A DNA stretch of 64,000 bases from Betaproteobacteria bacterium HGW-Betaproteobacteria-9 (GCA_002842215.1 PHCC01000008.1:1-64000); one strand, 5' to 3'. Counted from the first letter of the stretch, positions 1 through 10,965 are shown. The notes: generated from the letters alone by a model not told the origin. Numbers and translations: made by a program.

Positions 1-541
1 GAATTTGCTCTTCTTCACGACATGCTCCTGCCCACTTGGGGCGTTCATCATGCCGGGTCTCTCTGTAACTGAACGGTTCGAAATCCTGGGACAGGGTCAA
101 GTGCATCTCACCTGCTTGTCTGAACGAACCTGCCTCCCGAACGCCCGATCTTCGAGTGGAGCCTGAATGCTTTCTCAAAGCCCGAATTTCTCAGCAAAAT
201 CGGCGAACTAACGCTTCCAAAGTGGACTTGTCGTTCGATCAAAAAAAGCGCCGCCGGTGCTTTAGGGTCGGGCATAGCCGCTCACTTTAAGCGCGACAAG
301 TCGTTCTTGAAGCGCGACCACGCTGTCCTGTGTTGAGTGGCCGGAGACGGAGGTGCAGCGGTCGTTCTATCCTTGCATCCTCGAATGATCGGCGACCGCG
401 ATGGCCGACATTCAGGGGTGCTGGGTGACCGGCAGCATCCAGCCTTTGACGGACATTCATCGTCGGCTGATGGACTTCAGCACTTGGCCGACTCCAGGCA
501 AGCGACACCACCTTCCGGGCGAAGCGCACGTGGTTTGCTGT

Positions 542-565
542 CCCCGACGGGGTTTCCCGTCGGGG
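542..565. repeat. Perfect 10-bp inverted repeat CCCCGACGGG-GTTT-CCCGTCGGGG in a non-coding left flank
   Basis: Read directly; no convincing protein in 1-640. Confidence 0.6.
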
Positions 566-641
566 GCGGTTCAACTGCAAATCCAACCTGCGGGCATTGG
601 CGGCAGCAACGACCCGCACCACACCCGCGCCGCCGCACCGC

Positions 642-1064
642 TCAAGGCTTGATATATCCGTAGTGCTCGCGGAACTGCAACTGGCCGATGCGCACCACGC
701 CCGACGGGGTGAAGGCGGCGTCCAAGACGAACTGTTCCTTCTTCAGGTTCAGCGCACGCAGGGTGAGCTCGCACACCTCGAACGTTACGCCCCGGGCCAC
801 CAGGTCGGAAATCAGCGGGCCGTATTCGATGTTGGCGTTCTTTTTGTCCTTGGCGCCCTCCATCAGGAAGTTCACGCCGTCGCCCAGCGCCACGGCGATG
901 ATCTTGGTGTCGGGAGCGGTGTCGAGGTAGTTGCGCAGTGTGCGCAGTCCGGCGGTGGCTTGCGTGTCGCTGTTGTCGAAGTGGTAGACCACTTTGTCCT
1001 GGGCCAGGGCGGCGGTCATGCTGACCGCGAGCAGGGCAGCAGCAACTATGGAACGGGCTTTCAT
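642..1064 (-). CDS. DsrE-family-like exported protein
   Basis: 140 aa, signal peptide MKARSIVAAALLAVSMTAALA, DsrE/F-like fold pattern (VVYHFDNSD..., IIAVALGDGVNFLM). Confidence 0.7.
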   Translation of the reverse strand: MKARSIVAAALLAVSMTAALAQDKVVYHFDNSDTQATAGLRTLRNYLDTAPDTKIIAVALGDGVNFLMEGAKDKKNANIEYGPLISDLVARGVTFEVCELTLRALNLKKEQFVLDAAFTPSGVVRIGQLQFREHYGYIKP

Positions 1065-1184
1065 ACAGGTCTCCTTGAATCGGCGGGGCTGGGATTACAC
1101 AGGTCTTGGCAAACGAGGCGGATCGTACTGCGGAGGGCTCGAATCGCCGGTTGGTGCCCCGAAGACCCGTGAAACAATCCGCCT

Positions 1185-1952
1185 ATGACCCTGCCACCCC
1201 TCCCCGCCGCCCTCTCCGAAGCCCTCGGCCACGCCGCCAGCGACAAGCGCCTGGAAGTCTTGCGCCGCGTCGGCGAGACGGGGTCCATCTCGCAGGCGGC
1301 GCGCGATGCGGGCATCAGCTACAAGGCGGCTTGGCAGGCGATTGACACGCTGGGCAACCTGAGCGGGCAGACGCTGGTGGAGCGCACGGTGGGTGGGGCT
1401 GGCGGCGGTGGGGCGCGCATCACGCCGCAGGGCTTGCAGCTGCTGGCGCTGGCTGACGAGCTGGCGCTGGCGCGTGAGGCGGTGTTGGCGCGCTTTGCGG
1501 GCGGGCCGGCTTTGCGCTTTGGCCTGGGCTTGCGCACCAGCATGCGCAACCAGCTGCCGTGCCGCGTGGAAGCGGTGGAGCCGCTGGGGCCGGACGACCC
1601 CACGGTGGTGGTGCGGCTGCGCACGCCGGGGCAGGCGCTGCTGATGTCGAGCATCACCCGCGAGAGCGCCGATCTGCTGGGGCTGCACACGGGGCTGGAG
1701 GTGCTGGCGCTGTGCAAAGCGACGGCGGTACGCATCGGCCGAGGCGAGGCGCCCGGCGTGACCGGCCAGTGTGTGCTGCCGGGTCGCATCGAGCGGCTGA
1801 CGCGCGGGCAGGGTCGCGATGAGGTGGTGCTCGCGCTGGAAGGTGGTGGCCAGTGGGTGGGTTTTGCCGAGCACCCGTTCCCGGCGCGCAAGGGGCAACG
1901 GGCGGTGGCCGCCATGGCGTCCAGCGCGCTGGTGGTGGGGCTGGCGGGTTGA
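1185..1952 (+). CDS. modE: ModE-like molybdate/tungstate-responsive regulator (HTH + TOBE)
   Basis: N-terminal LysR-type HTH (GSISQAARDAGISYKAAWQAID) followed by TOBE-like repeats. Confidence 0.8.
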   Translation: MTLPPLPAALSEALGHAASDKRLEVLRRVGETGSISQAARDAGISYKAAWQAIDTLGNLSGQTLVERTVGGAGGGGARITPQGLQLLALADELALAREAVLARFAGGPALRFGLGLRTSMRNQLPCRVEAVEPLGPDDPTVVVRLRTPGQALLMSSITRESADLLGLHTGLEVLALCKATAVRIGRGEAPGVTGQCVLPGRIERLTRGQGRDEVVLALEGGGQWVGFAEHPFPARKGQRAVAAMASSALVVGLAG

Positions 1953-2105
1953 AACCCTGCCGGCTTCGGCAGTGGCGTTCATATGAACCCGTGTGCCGTA
2001 CCAGACTGGCGCAGTGCTCAAGCGTCTGGGCCTGAATGGCGCAACCCTTCACTTTGTGTTGTCAAAAAAGAGAGCATTTGTCTCAGTTTGAGTCGCTTTC
2101 TGGCG

Positions 2106-2121
2106 TGGCACGGAAGTTGTG
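2106..2121 (+). promoter_or_regulatory. Candidate sigma-54 -24/-12 promoter TGGCACG-GAAG-TTGTG
   Basis: Match to TGGCACG-N4-TTGCW; about 63 bp upstream of the ALDH ATG. Confidence 0.55.
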
Positions 2122-2182
2122 GTGATGAAGGCAGCCCATTGGGCGATTCAACTTTCAACCACCATTCCAGAGGACGACACAC

Positions 2183-3703
<1,521 letters not shown>

Positions 3704-3787
3704 AGCCTGTTGCTCCCCCCGCGCCGCGCCTGCGGCGCGTGCCTTGCAGGCCGCGTCATCGTCGGAGCCGATGACTCTTTGTCCCGT

Positions 3788-3811
3788 CCAAGCCTGCGCA
3801 GGCAGGCTTGG
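3788..3811. terminator. Hairpin CCAAGCCTGC-GCAG-GCAGGCTTGG downstream of ALDH
   Basis: 10-bp perfect stem; no clear U-tract. Confidence 0.4.
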
Positions 3812-3822
3812 AGCCGCGGTCC

Positions 3823-3880
3823 TCAGCCCCCCAGGGGGCAACGCTGGCGGCCCGGCAAAGCCGGTTCCGCGGCGTTCTGG
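3823..3880 (+). repeat. Dispersed repeat family A (GGCAACGC..GGCCCGGCAAAGCCGGTTCCGCGGCGTTCTGG)
   Basis: Same core at 9676-9775, 24690-24775, 28905-28975, 32930-33015, 33105-33180, 59030-59100. Confidence 0.8.
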
Positions 3881-3938
3881 AATGGGACATCTCCGATCGG
3901 GGGTGTCCCTTTTTTCTTTTCAGAACAAGGAGACAGAC

Positions 3939-4334
3939 ATGGTTGAAAAAGTCATTGCGACGCCGGCCGCGGTCGAGCTGATCGAATTCCTCAAAACGAA
4001 GCACGGCCCCGAGCTCATGTTTCACCAGTCGGGCGGCTGCTGCGACAACAGCGCGGCCAACTGCTACCTGCCCGGCGAGATCACCATGGGCGCGGGCGAC
4101 GTGTACCTGGGCGATGTCGGCGGTTGCCCGTTCTACATCGGCAAGGCGCAGTACGCCACCTGGCGCCACACGCAGCTCATCATCGACGTGATCGAAGGCC
4201 ACGGCGGCACCTTCTCGCTCGAAGGGCCGGAGGGCAAGGCGTTTCACACGCGCTCGCGCGTGTTCAGCGAAGCCGAGATGGCCGAGCTCGACGCCGAAGA
4301 TCGGGCCCGAGGGGACGCGGCGGCGCCCCGTTGA
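3939..4334 (+). CDS. DUF779 family protein (ALDH-associated)
   Basis: FHQSGGCCDNSAANCY motif; start reset from 3744 to the ATG after AAGGAGACAGAC. Confidence 0.85.
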   Translation: MVEKVIATPAAVELIEFLKTKHGPELMFHQSGGCCDNSAANCYLPGEITMGAGDVYLGDVGGCPFYIGKAQYATWRHTQLIIDVIEGHGGTFSLEGPEGKAFHTRSRVFSEAEMAELDAEDRARGDAAAPR

Positions 4335-4409
4335 GTGCGGCAGAGGTTCGCTGAAATCCGTGACCGGTCGGGGTGATGCCGGGTGTTCCATTTCGGCGCA
4401 GGGGTCGGG

Positions 4410-4425
4410 TGGCATAAAACTTGTA
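4410..4425 (+). promoter_or_regulatory. Candidate sigma-54 promoter TGGCATA-AAAC-TTGTA
   Basis: GG/G spacing kept; 80 bp upstream of TonB receptor ATG. Confidence 0.45.
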
Positions 4426-4504
4426 TATGGGATGCATGTTTTAGAAGAACCCGGCCATGCCAGCGCCGATGGCGGACACCACCACCCCACGACAGGAGAC
4501 ACAC

Positions 4505-6604
4505 ATGAACCCCCTCAACACCCTGCGATGCACACCCCTGACGGCGGCCATGGCCCTGGCCTGGGCGGCAGCACCCATCGCCACCAGCGCCCAGACCCTT
4601 TCGGAGGTGGTGGTCACCGCCAACCGGACCGAACAACAGAGCTTTGACGCGCCCGCCGCCATCCAGGCCGTGGGCCGCGAGACCATCGAGGCCGCCGGGC
4701 CGCAGGTCAACCTGTCGGAAGCCATCAACCGCATTCCGGGCGTCACGGTGCTCAACCGCCAGAACTACGCGCAAGACCTGCAGCTCTCCATCCGCGGCTC
4801 GGGTTCGCGCGCGCCGTTCGGCATCCGCGGCGCACGCCTCATCGTGGATGGCATCCCCGCCACCATGCCCGACGGCCAGGGCCAGGCCTCCACCATCAGC
4901 CTGCCGTCGGCCGAGCGCATCGAGGTGCTGCGCGGTCCGCTGGCGCAGCTGTACGGCAATTCGTCGGCCGGGGTGCTGCAGGTGTTCACCGCCGACGGCC
5001 CCGAGCGGCCCGAGTTGCGCACGAGCGTGGACCTGGGCAGCGAAGGCCTGCGCCGCTACGGCCTGCAGGCCGCGGGGCAGAGCGGGGCGCTCAACTACGT
5101 GATCGACGTGAGCGACTTCCAGACGGATGGCTGGCGCGCCAACAGCGCGGCCGAGCGCCGGCACCTCAACGCCAAGCTGCGCTGGAAACTCAGCGAGCAG
5201 ACCCGCGTGACCCTGATGGGCAACGTGTTCGATCAGCCGGTTTCGGGCGACCCGCTGGGACTCACGCGCGAGCAGTTCGAAGCCGATCCGCGCCAGGCGG
5301 TGGCGAACTCCACGCTCTACCAGGCTGGCAAAGATGTGTCGCAGAGCCAGCTCGGCCTGGTGGTCGATCACCAACTGGACGCCGCCAGCAGCCTCACGGC
5401 GCGGGTCTACGCCGGCCAGCGCGATCTGGACAACCGCCTCTCCATCCCGCTGTTTGTGCAGACCGCGCCCACGGCGGCCGGTGGCGTCGTGCAGCTGGAC
5501 CGCAGCTACAGCGGGGCCGGCCTGCGCTACACGCGCCGCATCCCGGCTGGCGCCGGCCAGGTGCAGCTCAGCGCCGGGCTGGACCTGGACCGCATGAGCG
5601 AACAGCGCCGTGGCTACATCAACAACTTCGGTGTGCAGGGCGACCTCAAGCGCGACGAGGACGACAGCGTCAACAGCGCCGGCCTCTACACCCAGGCCGA
5701 CTGGGCCATCAACGAAGACTGGAGCGCGGTGGCCGGCCTGCGCCTGAACCGGGTGGACTTCCGTGTGAGGGACCACTTCATCAACGGGACCAACCCTGAC
5801 GACAGCGGCGAGGTCGACTTCAGCGCCACCAACCCGGTGCTGGGCATCACGCGCCACCTGAGCGCCGACACCAATATTTACGCCAACGTGGGCCGAGGAT
5901 TCGAGACGCCCACGCTCACCGAGATCGCCTACACCGCCGACGGCAGCGGCCCCAACCTGGGCTTGCAGTCGGCGCGCAGCACGCACATGGAGCTGGGGCT
6001 GAAGACGAAGCTGGCCGAAGGTCACCGCCTGGATGTGGCGCTGTTCCGCATCAACACCAGCGACGAGATCGTGGTGGCTTCCAGCAGCGGCGGCCGCACC
6101 ATCTACACCAACGCCGGCACCACCCGCCGCTCCGGCCTGGAGCTGGCCTACAGCGGACAGCTCGCGCCCGAGTGGAGCGCCCATGTGGCCCTGTCCACGC
6201 TGAGCGCGAAGTTCGCCGATGCCTTTACCAGCAGCAGTGGCGCCACGGTGGCCAAGGGCAACCGCATTCCCGGCACGGTGGACCGCGCGCTGTTTGCCGA
6301 GCTGGCCTGGCAGCCGCGCGCCGTGCCCGGCATGACGGCCGCGCTGGAGCTGGTGCACCAGGGCGGCATGGCGGTGGACGACCTCAACAGCGACCGCACC
6401 GAGGCCGCCACCCTGTTCAACCTGCGCGTGGGCTTCGAGCAGAAGTTCGGCGCCTGGAAGCTGCGCGAACAGCTGCGCGTGGACAACGTGGCCGACAAGG
6501 CCTACATCGGTTCGGTGATCGCCAACGACGGCAACCGCCGCTTCTTCGAGCCCGCGCCGGGTCGGCAGTGGGGTCTGGGCCTTTCAGCCACCTACACGTT
6601 CTGA
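4505..6604 (+). CDS. pqqU: TonB-dependent outer-membrane receptor, PqqU/YncD-like
   Basis: Plug/barrel protein; NLSEAINRIPGVTVLNRQNYAQDLQLSIRGSGSRAPFGIRGARLIVDGIPATMPDGQGQ closely matches the E. coli YncD plug as I remember it; start reset to MNPLNTL. Confidence 0.82.
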   Translation: MNPLNTLRCTPLTAAMALAWAAAPIATSAQTLSEVVVTANRTEQQSFDAPAAIQAVGRETIEAAGPQVNLSEAINRIPGVTVLNRQNYAQDLQLSIRGSGSRAPFGIRGARLIVDGIPATMPDGQGQASTISLPSAERIEVLRGPLAQLYGNSSAGVLQVFTADGPERPELRTSVDLGSEGLRRYGLQAAGQSGALNYVIDVSDFQTDGWRANSAAERRHLNAKLRWKLSEQTRVTLMGNVFDQPVSGDPLGLTREQFEADPRQAVANSTLYQAGKDVSQSQLGLVVDHQLDAASSLTARVYAGQRDLDNRLSIPLFVQTAPTAAGGVVQLDRSYSGAGLRYTRRIPAGAGQVQLSAGLDLDRMSEQRRGYINNFGVQGDLKRDEDDSVNSAGLYTQADWAINEDWSAVAGLRLNRVDFRVRDHFINGTNPDDSGEVDFSATNPVLGITRHLSADTNIYANVGRGFETPTLTEIAYTADGSGPNLGLQSARSTHMELGLKTKLAEGHRLDVALFRINTSDEIVVASSSGGRTIYTNAGTTRRSGLELAYSGQLAPEWSAHVALSTLSAKFADAFTSSSGATVAKGNRIPGTVDRALFAELAWQPRAVPGMTAALELVHQGGMAVDDLNSDRTEAATLFNLRVGFEQKFGAWKLREQLRVDNVADKAYIGSVIANDGNRRFFEPAPGRQWGLGLSATYTF

Positions 6605-6605
6605 T

Positions 6606-6648
6606 CCCTCTCCCCCTCTCCCTTTGGGAGAGGGCAGGGGTGAGGGCA
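6606..6648. repeat. Dispersed repeat family B (CCCTCTCCC..GGGAGAGGGCAGGGGTGAGGG)
   Basis: Same motif at 21315, 56241, 58925. Confidence 0.75.
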
Positions 6649-6671
6649 CATGCGTCCAGCGACTGTGTCTT

Positions 6672-7412
6672 TCACAGCCCCGGCTTCTCCAGCGCGCGCA
6701 AGACTTCGGTCTGGAAATCGCCGCCCTGCGATGCCTGCATGAAGGCATCGATCGAACCGTCAAAACGCACCGTGCCCTGGTGCAGCAGCATCAGGCGGTC
6801 GGCGACCTTCACCTCTTCGATAAGGTGTGTGGCCCAGAGCACCGCCATACCGCGCGTCCGGCACAGGGCGCGCACGGTGTCGAGCAGGTGCTGGCGCGAG
6901 GCTGGGTCCAGGCCCACGGTGGCCTCGTCCATGAGCAGCACGGCCGGCTCGTGCAGCAGCGCTCGCACCAGTTCCACCTTGCGTCGCGTGCCGCCCGAGA
7001 GGCTGCGCACCACGGCCTTGGCCTGATCGCCCAGGCCCATGGCCGCCAGTCCGTCGGCGATGCGCTGTCTGGCCACCGCGCGCGGCAGGCCGTGCAGGTC
7101 GGTGTGGAACAGCAGGTTGGCCATCACCGAGAGGTCCATGTCGAGCGCGCTCTGCTGGAACACCACGCCCAGCGACGCCAGCGCGCGGCTGGGGTAGCGC
7201 TGCATGTCGTGACCCATCACCACGATCGTCCCCTGGTCGGGGCTGAACAGGCCGGTCAGCAACTGCAGCAGGGTGGACTTGCCGGCGCCATTGGGCCCCA
7301 GCAGGGCCAGCATCTCGCCGGCCTGCAGCGCCACGTTGACGCCCTTGAGCGCGGGTTTTCCGTTGTAGGCCTTGTGCAGGTTTTGCGCGGTCAACAGGCA
7401 GTTTTCGGGCAT
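6672..7412 (-). CDS. ABC transporter ATP-binding protein, PQQ-dependent alcohol dehydrogenase system type (PedA-like)
   Basis: Walker A GPNGAGKST, signature LSGGTRRKVE, Walker B VLLMDEAT. Confidence 0.85.
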   Translation of the reverse strand: MPENCLLTAQNLHKAYNGKPALKGVNVALQAGEMLALLGPNGAGKSTLLQLLTGLFSPDQGTIVVMGHDMQRYPSRALASLGVVFQQSALDMDLSVMANLLFHTDLHGLPRAVARQRIADGLAAMGLGDQAKAVVRSLSGGTRRKVELVRALLHEPAVLLMDEATVGLDPASRQHLLDTVRALCRTRGMAVLWATHLIEEVKVADRLMLLHQGTVRFDGSIDAFMQASQGGDFQTEVLRALEKPGL

Positions 7413-7437
7413 CGTTCGGGTGCTCGTGGTGGAGGGA

Positions 7438-8514
7438 TCAGTTGACCGGGCGTGCCAGCAGGTTCATGCGTTTGAGCAGGCGCTTTTCGTGCTCCACCGT
7501 GGCCAGCACCGCCTGGCGGTAGTCGTGCGTGTTGAGGTAGTCCAGGCCCTGATCGTACTTGGCGATGGCCGCCTGGTGCCGCTCGCTGAACATGGCGCGG
7601 CGGAACACATCATGCAGTTTCTGCACCACCGCTTCGGGCGTGCCGCGCGGTGCGGCCAGGCCCCAGGGCGAGGTGTAGACCGCTTGCTCGTAGCCGAGCT
7701 CGCGCATCGTCGGCACCTCGGGCCAGCGTGGGCTGCGCTGCGCGCTGAAGGTGGCGAGCAGGCGCATCTGGCCGCGGTCCACCCAGGGGGCGAAACCGGT
7801 GGAATTGACGCCGGCCATGATCTGCGCGCCGGCGATCGCCAGCATCTGGTCGGCCGTGCCTTTGTAGGGCACGTGCACATAGCTCACGTTGTGGTTCAGC
7901 AAGACCTCTTCCATCGCCAGGTGGGCCGTGGTGCCGATGCCGGTGGAGCCGAGCACCAGCTCGCCCGGGTGCTTCTGGGCCCAGTCGACCAGGTCGGCCA
8001 GCGTCTTCCACGGGCTGCTCGTCGGCACCAGCACACCGAAGGTGACGCCCGAGACCTGCAGGATCGGGCTGAGATCCGCCACCGGGTCCCAGGGCACGTG
8101 GTTCATGAGCGCATGGCGGTACACCGTGATCGGCACCTGGCCGATGGTGTGGCCGTCGGGTTCGGCGGCCTTGAGCAGCGGCGCCACCTGCGTGCCCGCC
8201 GCCCCCGGTTTGTTGATGACCACGATGGGCTGGCCCAGCAGCGGCTCGGCCTCCTCGCACAGCACGCGCAGTGTCAGGTCGGTCTGGCCGCCCGCGGGCC
8301 AGGGCACGATGAGCTGCAGCGGTTTGGTTGGCCAGTTGGCGGTGTTGTTGCTGCCCGGCTGCGCCAGGGCGCGGGGCAGGGCGGATGTCAAAGCGAGCGA
8401 TGCGCCCAGGCTCATGAAGCCGCGCCGTGAAACCCCGATCGTGCAGTGCTGGAACGCATCAAGGGTTTTCCCTGTGCCATTTTTGAACGCTGGGCGTGAC
8501 GGTGTGTGTCTCAT
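7438..8514 (-). CDS. Bug/TctC-family periplasmic solute-binding protein
   Basis: TRIPARTITE-type motifs (PLQLIVPWPAGGQTDLTLR, GAAGTQVAPLLKAAEPDGHTIG); start set at MRHTPSRPAF. Confidence 0.85.
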   Translation of the reverse strand: MRHTPSRPAFKNGTGKTLDAFQHCTIGVSRRGFMSLGASLALTSALPRALAQPGSNNTANWPTKPLQLIVPWPAGGQTDLTLRVLCEEAEPLLGQPIVVINKPGAAGTQVAPLLKAAEPDGHTIGQVPITVYRHALMNHVPWDPVADLSPILQVSGVTFGVLVPTSSPWKTLADLVDWAQKHPGELVLGSTGIGTTAHLAMEEVLLNHNVSYVHVPYKGTADQMLAIAGAQIMAGVNSTGFAPWVDRGQMRLLATFSAQRSPRWPEVPTMRELGYEQAVYTSPWGLAAPRGTPEAVVQKLHDVFRRAMFSERHQAAIAKYDQGLDYLNTHDYRQAVLATVEHEKRLLKRMNLLARPVN

Positions 8515-8593
8515 GGGGCGGTGTTTGTGTCTCCAGCGCCCGGGAAAGCCCCGGGCACCGGTGGTTTTCAGGCAATTTCTGTTCCCGTGCGCC

Positions 8594-8609
8594 TGGCACC
8601 GTTTTTGCA
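8594..8609 (+). promoter_or_regulatory. Candidate sigma-54 promoter TGGCACC-GTTT-TTGCA
   Basis: Near-consensus; 75 bp upstream of beta-propeller ATG. Confidence 0.65.
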
Positions 8610-8683
8610 GACCCCTCGTTTGCACGTCGACGTGCGCCGGACGAACAGCGTTCGCCGATACCCAACAAGACAGGAGACTTTTC

Positions 8684-9676
8684 ATGCCCCTTCGTGCCCC
8701 GATGGCTTCTGCCCTGCGCACCGTGTCACTCGCCGCAGCCGCCGCCTCGCTCGCCTTGTCTGCCCAGGCCCAGGGTGCTGGCAAGGTTTATGTGTCCAGC
8801 GAGAAGGACAACAAGATCTATGTCTTCGACACCCAGGGTGAGCGCACCGGCGCCATCGACGTGTGCAAGCGTCCGCGCGACATGCGCTTCAGTGGCGACG
8901 GACAGCAGATCCTCGTGATCTGTGGCGACAGCAACGCCATGGGCCTGGTCGATGTGGCCACGGGCAAGCTGGCCGGCACGGTGCCCCTGGGCGACAGCCC
9001 CGAGATGTTCGACCTCAGCCCCGACGGCAAGACCGCGTACGTGTCGATCGAAGACGAGAACGTGGTGGCCGCCTACGACATCGGCACGAAGAAGGCGGTG
9101 TTCGAGGTCAAGACCGGTGGTGAACCCGAAGGCGTGCTGGTCACGCCCGACGGCAAGACGGCCTATGTCACGTCCGAGGTGGCCAACGTGGTCCACGTGA
9201 TCGACCTCGGCACGAAGAAGGTCAGCAAGAACATCAAGGTCGGCAAACGCCCGCGCCGCTTTGTGCTCTCGCCCGATGGCGCCGAACTCTGGGTCACCAA
9301 CGAGCTGGACGCGACCGTCAGCGTGGTCGACACCAAGACCCACACCGAGAAGCAGAAGATCAAGTTCGAGGTGAGGGGCATGCGCCAGGCCGACATCACA
9401 CCCGTGGGCATGACCATCAGCCCGGACGGCAAGAGCATCTGGGTCGGGTTGGGCAAGGCCAACCATGTGGCGCAGATCGACGTGGCCACCAAGGCGGTGA
9501 AGAGCCAGATCCTGGTCGGCAAGCGCGCCTGGGGCATGGGCTTCGCGCCCGACGGCAAGACGCTGTACGTGGCCAATGGACTGTCGGACGACATGACGCT
9601 GGTGGACGCTGCCAGTGGCAAGGCCATCAAGACGGTGCCGGCCGGTCGGGTGCCGCATTCGATCCTGGTGAAATGA
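8684..9676 (+). CDS. PQQ-dependent catabolism-associated beta-propeller (YVTN-type) protein
   Basis: Repeated ..SPDGKTAYVS../YVTSE.. blades after signal peptide. Confidence 0.88.
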   Translation: MPLRAPMASALRTVSLAAAAASLALSAQAQGAGKVYVSSEKDNKIYVFDTQGERTGAIDVCKRPRDMRFSGDGQQILVICGDSNAMGLVDVATGKLAGTVPLGDSPEMFDLSPDGKTAYVSIEDENVVAAYDIGTKKAVFEVKTGGEPEGVLVTPDGKTAYVTSEVANVVHVIDLGTKKVSKNIKVGKRPRRFVLSPDGAELWVTNELDATVSVVDTKTHTEKQKIKFEVRGMRQADITPVGMTISPDGKSIWVGLGKANHVAQIDVATKAVKSQILVGKRAWGMGFAPDGKTLYVANGLSDDMTLVDAASGKAIKTVPAGRVPHSILVK

Positions 9677-10965
9677 CCCACCCCCGTCGCTTGCCCACTT
9701 CGTTGGGCCGCTCCGCCCTTCAAGGGGCAATGCCTGCGGCCTGGCGAAGCCCGTTCCGCGGCATTCTGGGTTGGGGTGCCCTGCGCGCTGCCGGGTTGGC
9801 GCTGCTGGGGGTTTCGGGCTTTCTTGCATTGCCGGCTTTCGCGGCCACCAAGATCACCATCGCGGTGGTGTCGCTGGACGGTGATCCGCGCCACGCGCCG
9901 CGGCGCATGGAGAAGGCCTACCCGGGCCACCCGACCGGGCGCGCCGTCGACGGCGTGAAGCTGGCGGCGGAGGATTCGGCGTTTGAGCTGGACGCGGCCG
10001 GGCTGGAGCTGGTGGTGAAGGATGTGGTGCTGCTCAACGCGGCTGCGCTGCCCAAGGCGCTGGCCGAGCTGAAGACTTTGAAGGTGCAGCATGTGGTGGC
10101 CGATCTTCCGCTGCCCGAGCTGCGCGCCCTGGTGCAGGCCGCGCCTGCTGCACTGGGCGGCGCCATCGTGTTCAACGCCGCGCTGGACGACGACAGTCTG
10201 CGCGGCGCCCAGTGTGCCGCCCACCTGCTGCACACCGTCCCCAGCCGCGCCATGCTCGGCGACGCGCTGGCCCAGTACCTCGCCGCGCGCAACTGGCGCA
10301 AGGCGCTGCTGTTGCAGGGTCCGTTGCCCGGCGACGCGCTGATGACCGAGGCCTTCAACCGCTCGGCCAAACGCTTTGGCATCAAGGTCGTGGCGCAGAA
10401 GCCGTTCAAGCTCACCGGCGACCCGCGCGAACGCGACCTCGGCAACACGCGCCTGCTCACCGGCGACCGCGAACACGAGGTGGTGGCGGTGATGGACAGC
10501 GACGGCGAGTTCGCGCGTTTGCTGCCCTACGCCACGCAGTGGCCGCGCCCGGTGGTCGGTGCCAACGGCCTGGTGGCCACGGCCTGGCACCCGCAGTGGG
10601 AGCGGTACGGCGGCCCGCAGCTCACGCGCCGCTTTGTCAAGCTGGTGGACCGGTCGATGCAGGGCAACGACTGGGCGGCCTGGGCCGCAGGCCGCGCGGT
10701 GGCCACCGTGCTGGCCGAGAACCCGAAGGCGCCGGTGGCGCAGCAGCTCAAGGCGCTGCGCGGCGGCAGCACCACACTCGACGGCTTCAAGGGCCGCACC
10801 CTGTCATTCCGTGCCTGGGACGGTCAGCTGCGCCAGCCGCTGTTCCTGAGCCATGTCGACGGCGTGGTTGGCAACGCGCCGCTCGAAGGCGTGTTGCACC
10901 CTAAGGAGGTGCTCGATACGCTGGGGTTCGATGAACAGGAAAGTGCATGCAAATCGCGCCCGTGA
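9673..10965 (+). CDS. ABC transporter substrate-binding protein, PQQ-dependent alcohol dehydrogenase system
   Basis: 430 aa periplasmic binding-protein pattern (ITIAVVSLDGDPRHAPRRMEKAY); N-terminus encoded by repeat family A. Confidence 0.82.
   Translation: MTHPRRLPTSLGRSALQGAMPAAWRSPFRGILGWGALRAAGLALLGVSGFLALPAFAATKITIAVVSLDGDPRHAPRRMEKAYPGHPTGRAVDGVKLAAEDSAFELDAAGLELVVKDVVLLNAAALPKALAELKTLKVQHVVADLPLPELRALVQAAPAALGGAIVFNAALDDDSLRGAQCAAHLLHTVPSRAMLGDALAQYLAARNWRKALLLQGPLPGDALMTEAFNRSAKRFGIKVVAQKPFKLTGDPRERDLGNTRLLTGDREHEVVAVMDSDGEFARLLPYATQWPRPVVGANGLVATAWHPQWERYGGPQLTRRFVKLVDRSMQGNDWAAWAAGRAVATVLAENPKAPVAQQLKALRGGSTTLDGFKGRTLSFRAWDGQLRQPLFLSHVDGVVGNAPLEGVLHPKEVLDTLGFDEQESACKSRP
9676..9775 (+). 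repeat. Dispersed repeat family A copy lying inside an ORF
   Basis: CACCCCCGTCGCTTGCCC..CTCCGCCCTTCAAGGGGCAATGCCTGCGGCCTGGCGAAGCCCGTTCCGCGGCATTCTGGGTTGGGG, cf. 32930-33015. Confidence 0.8.
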
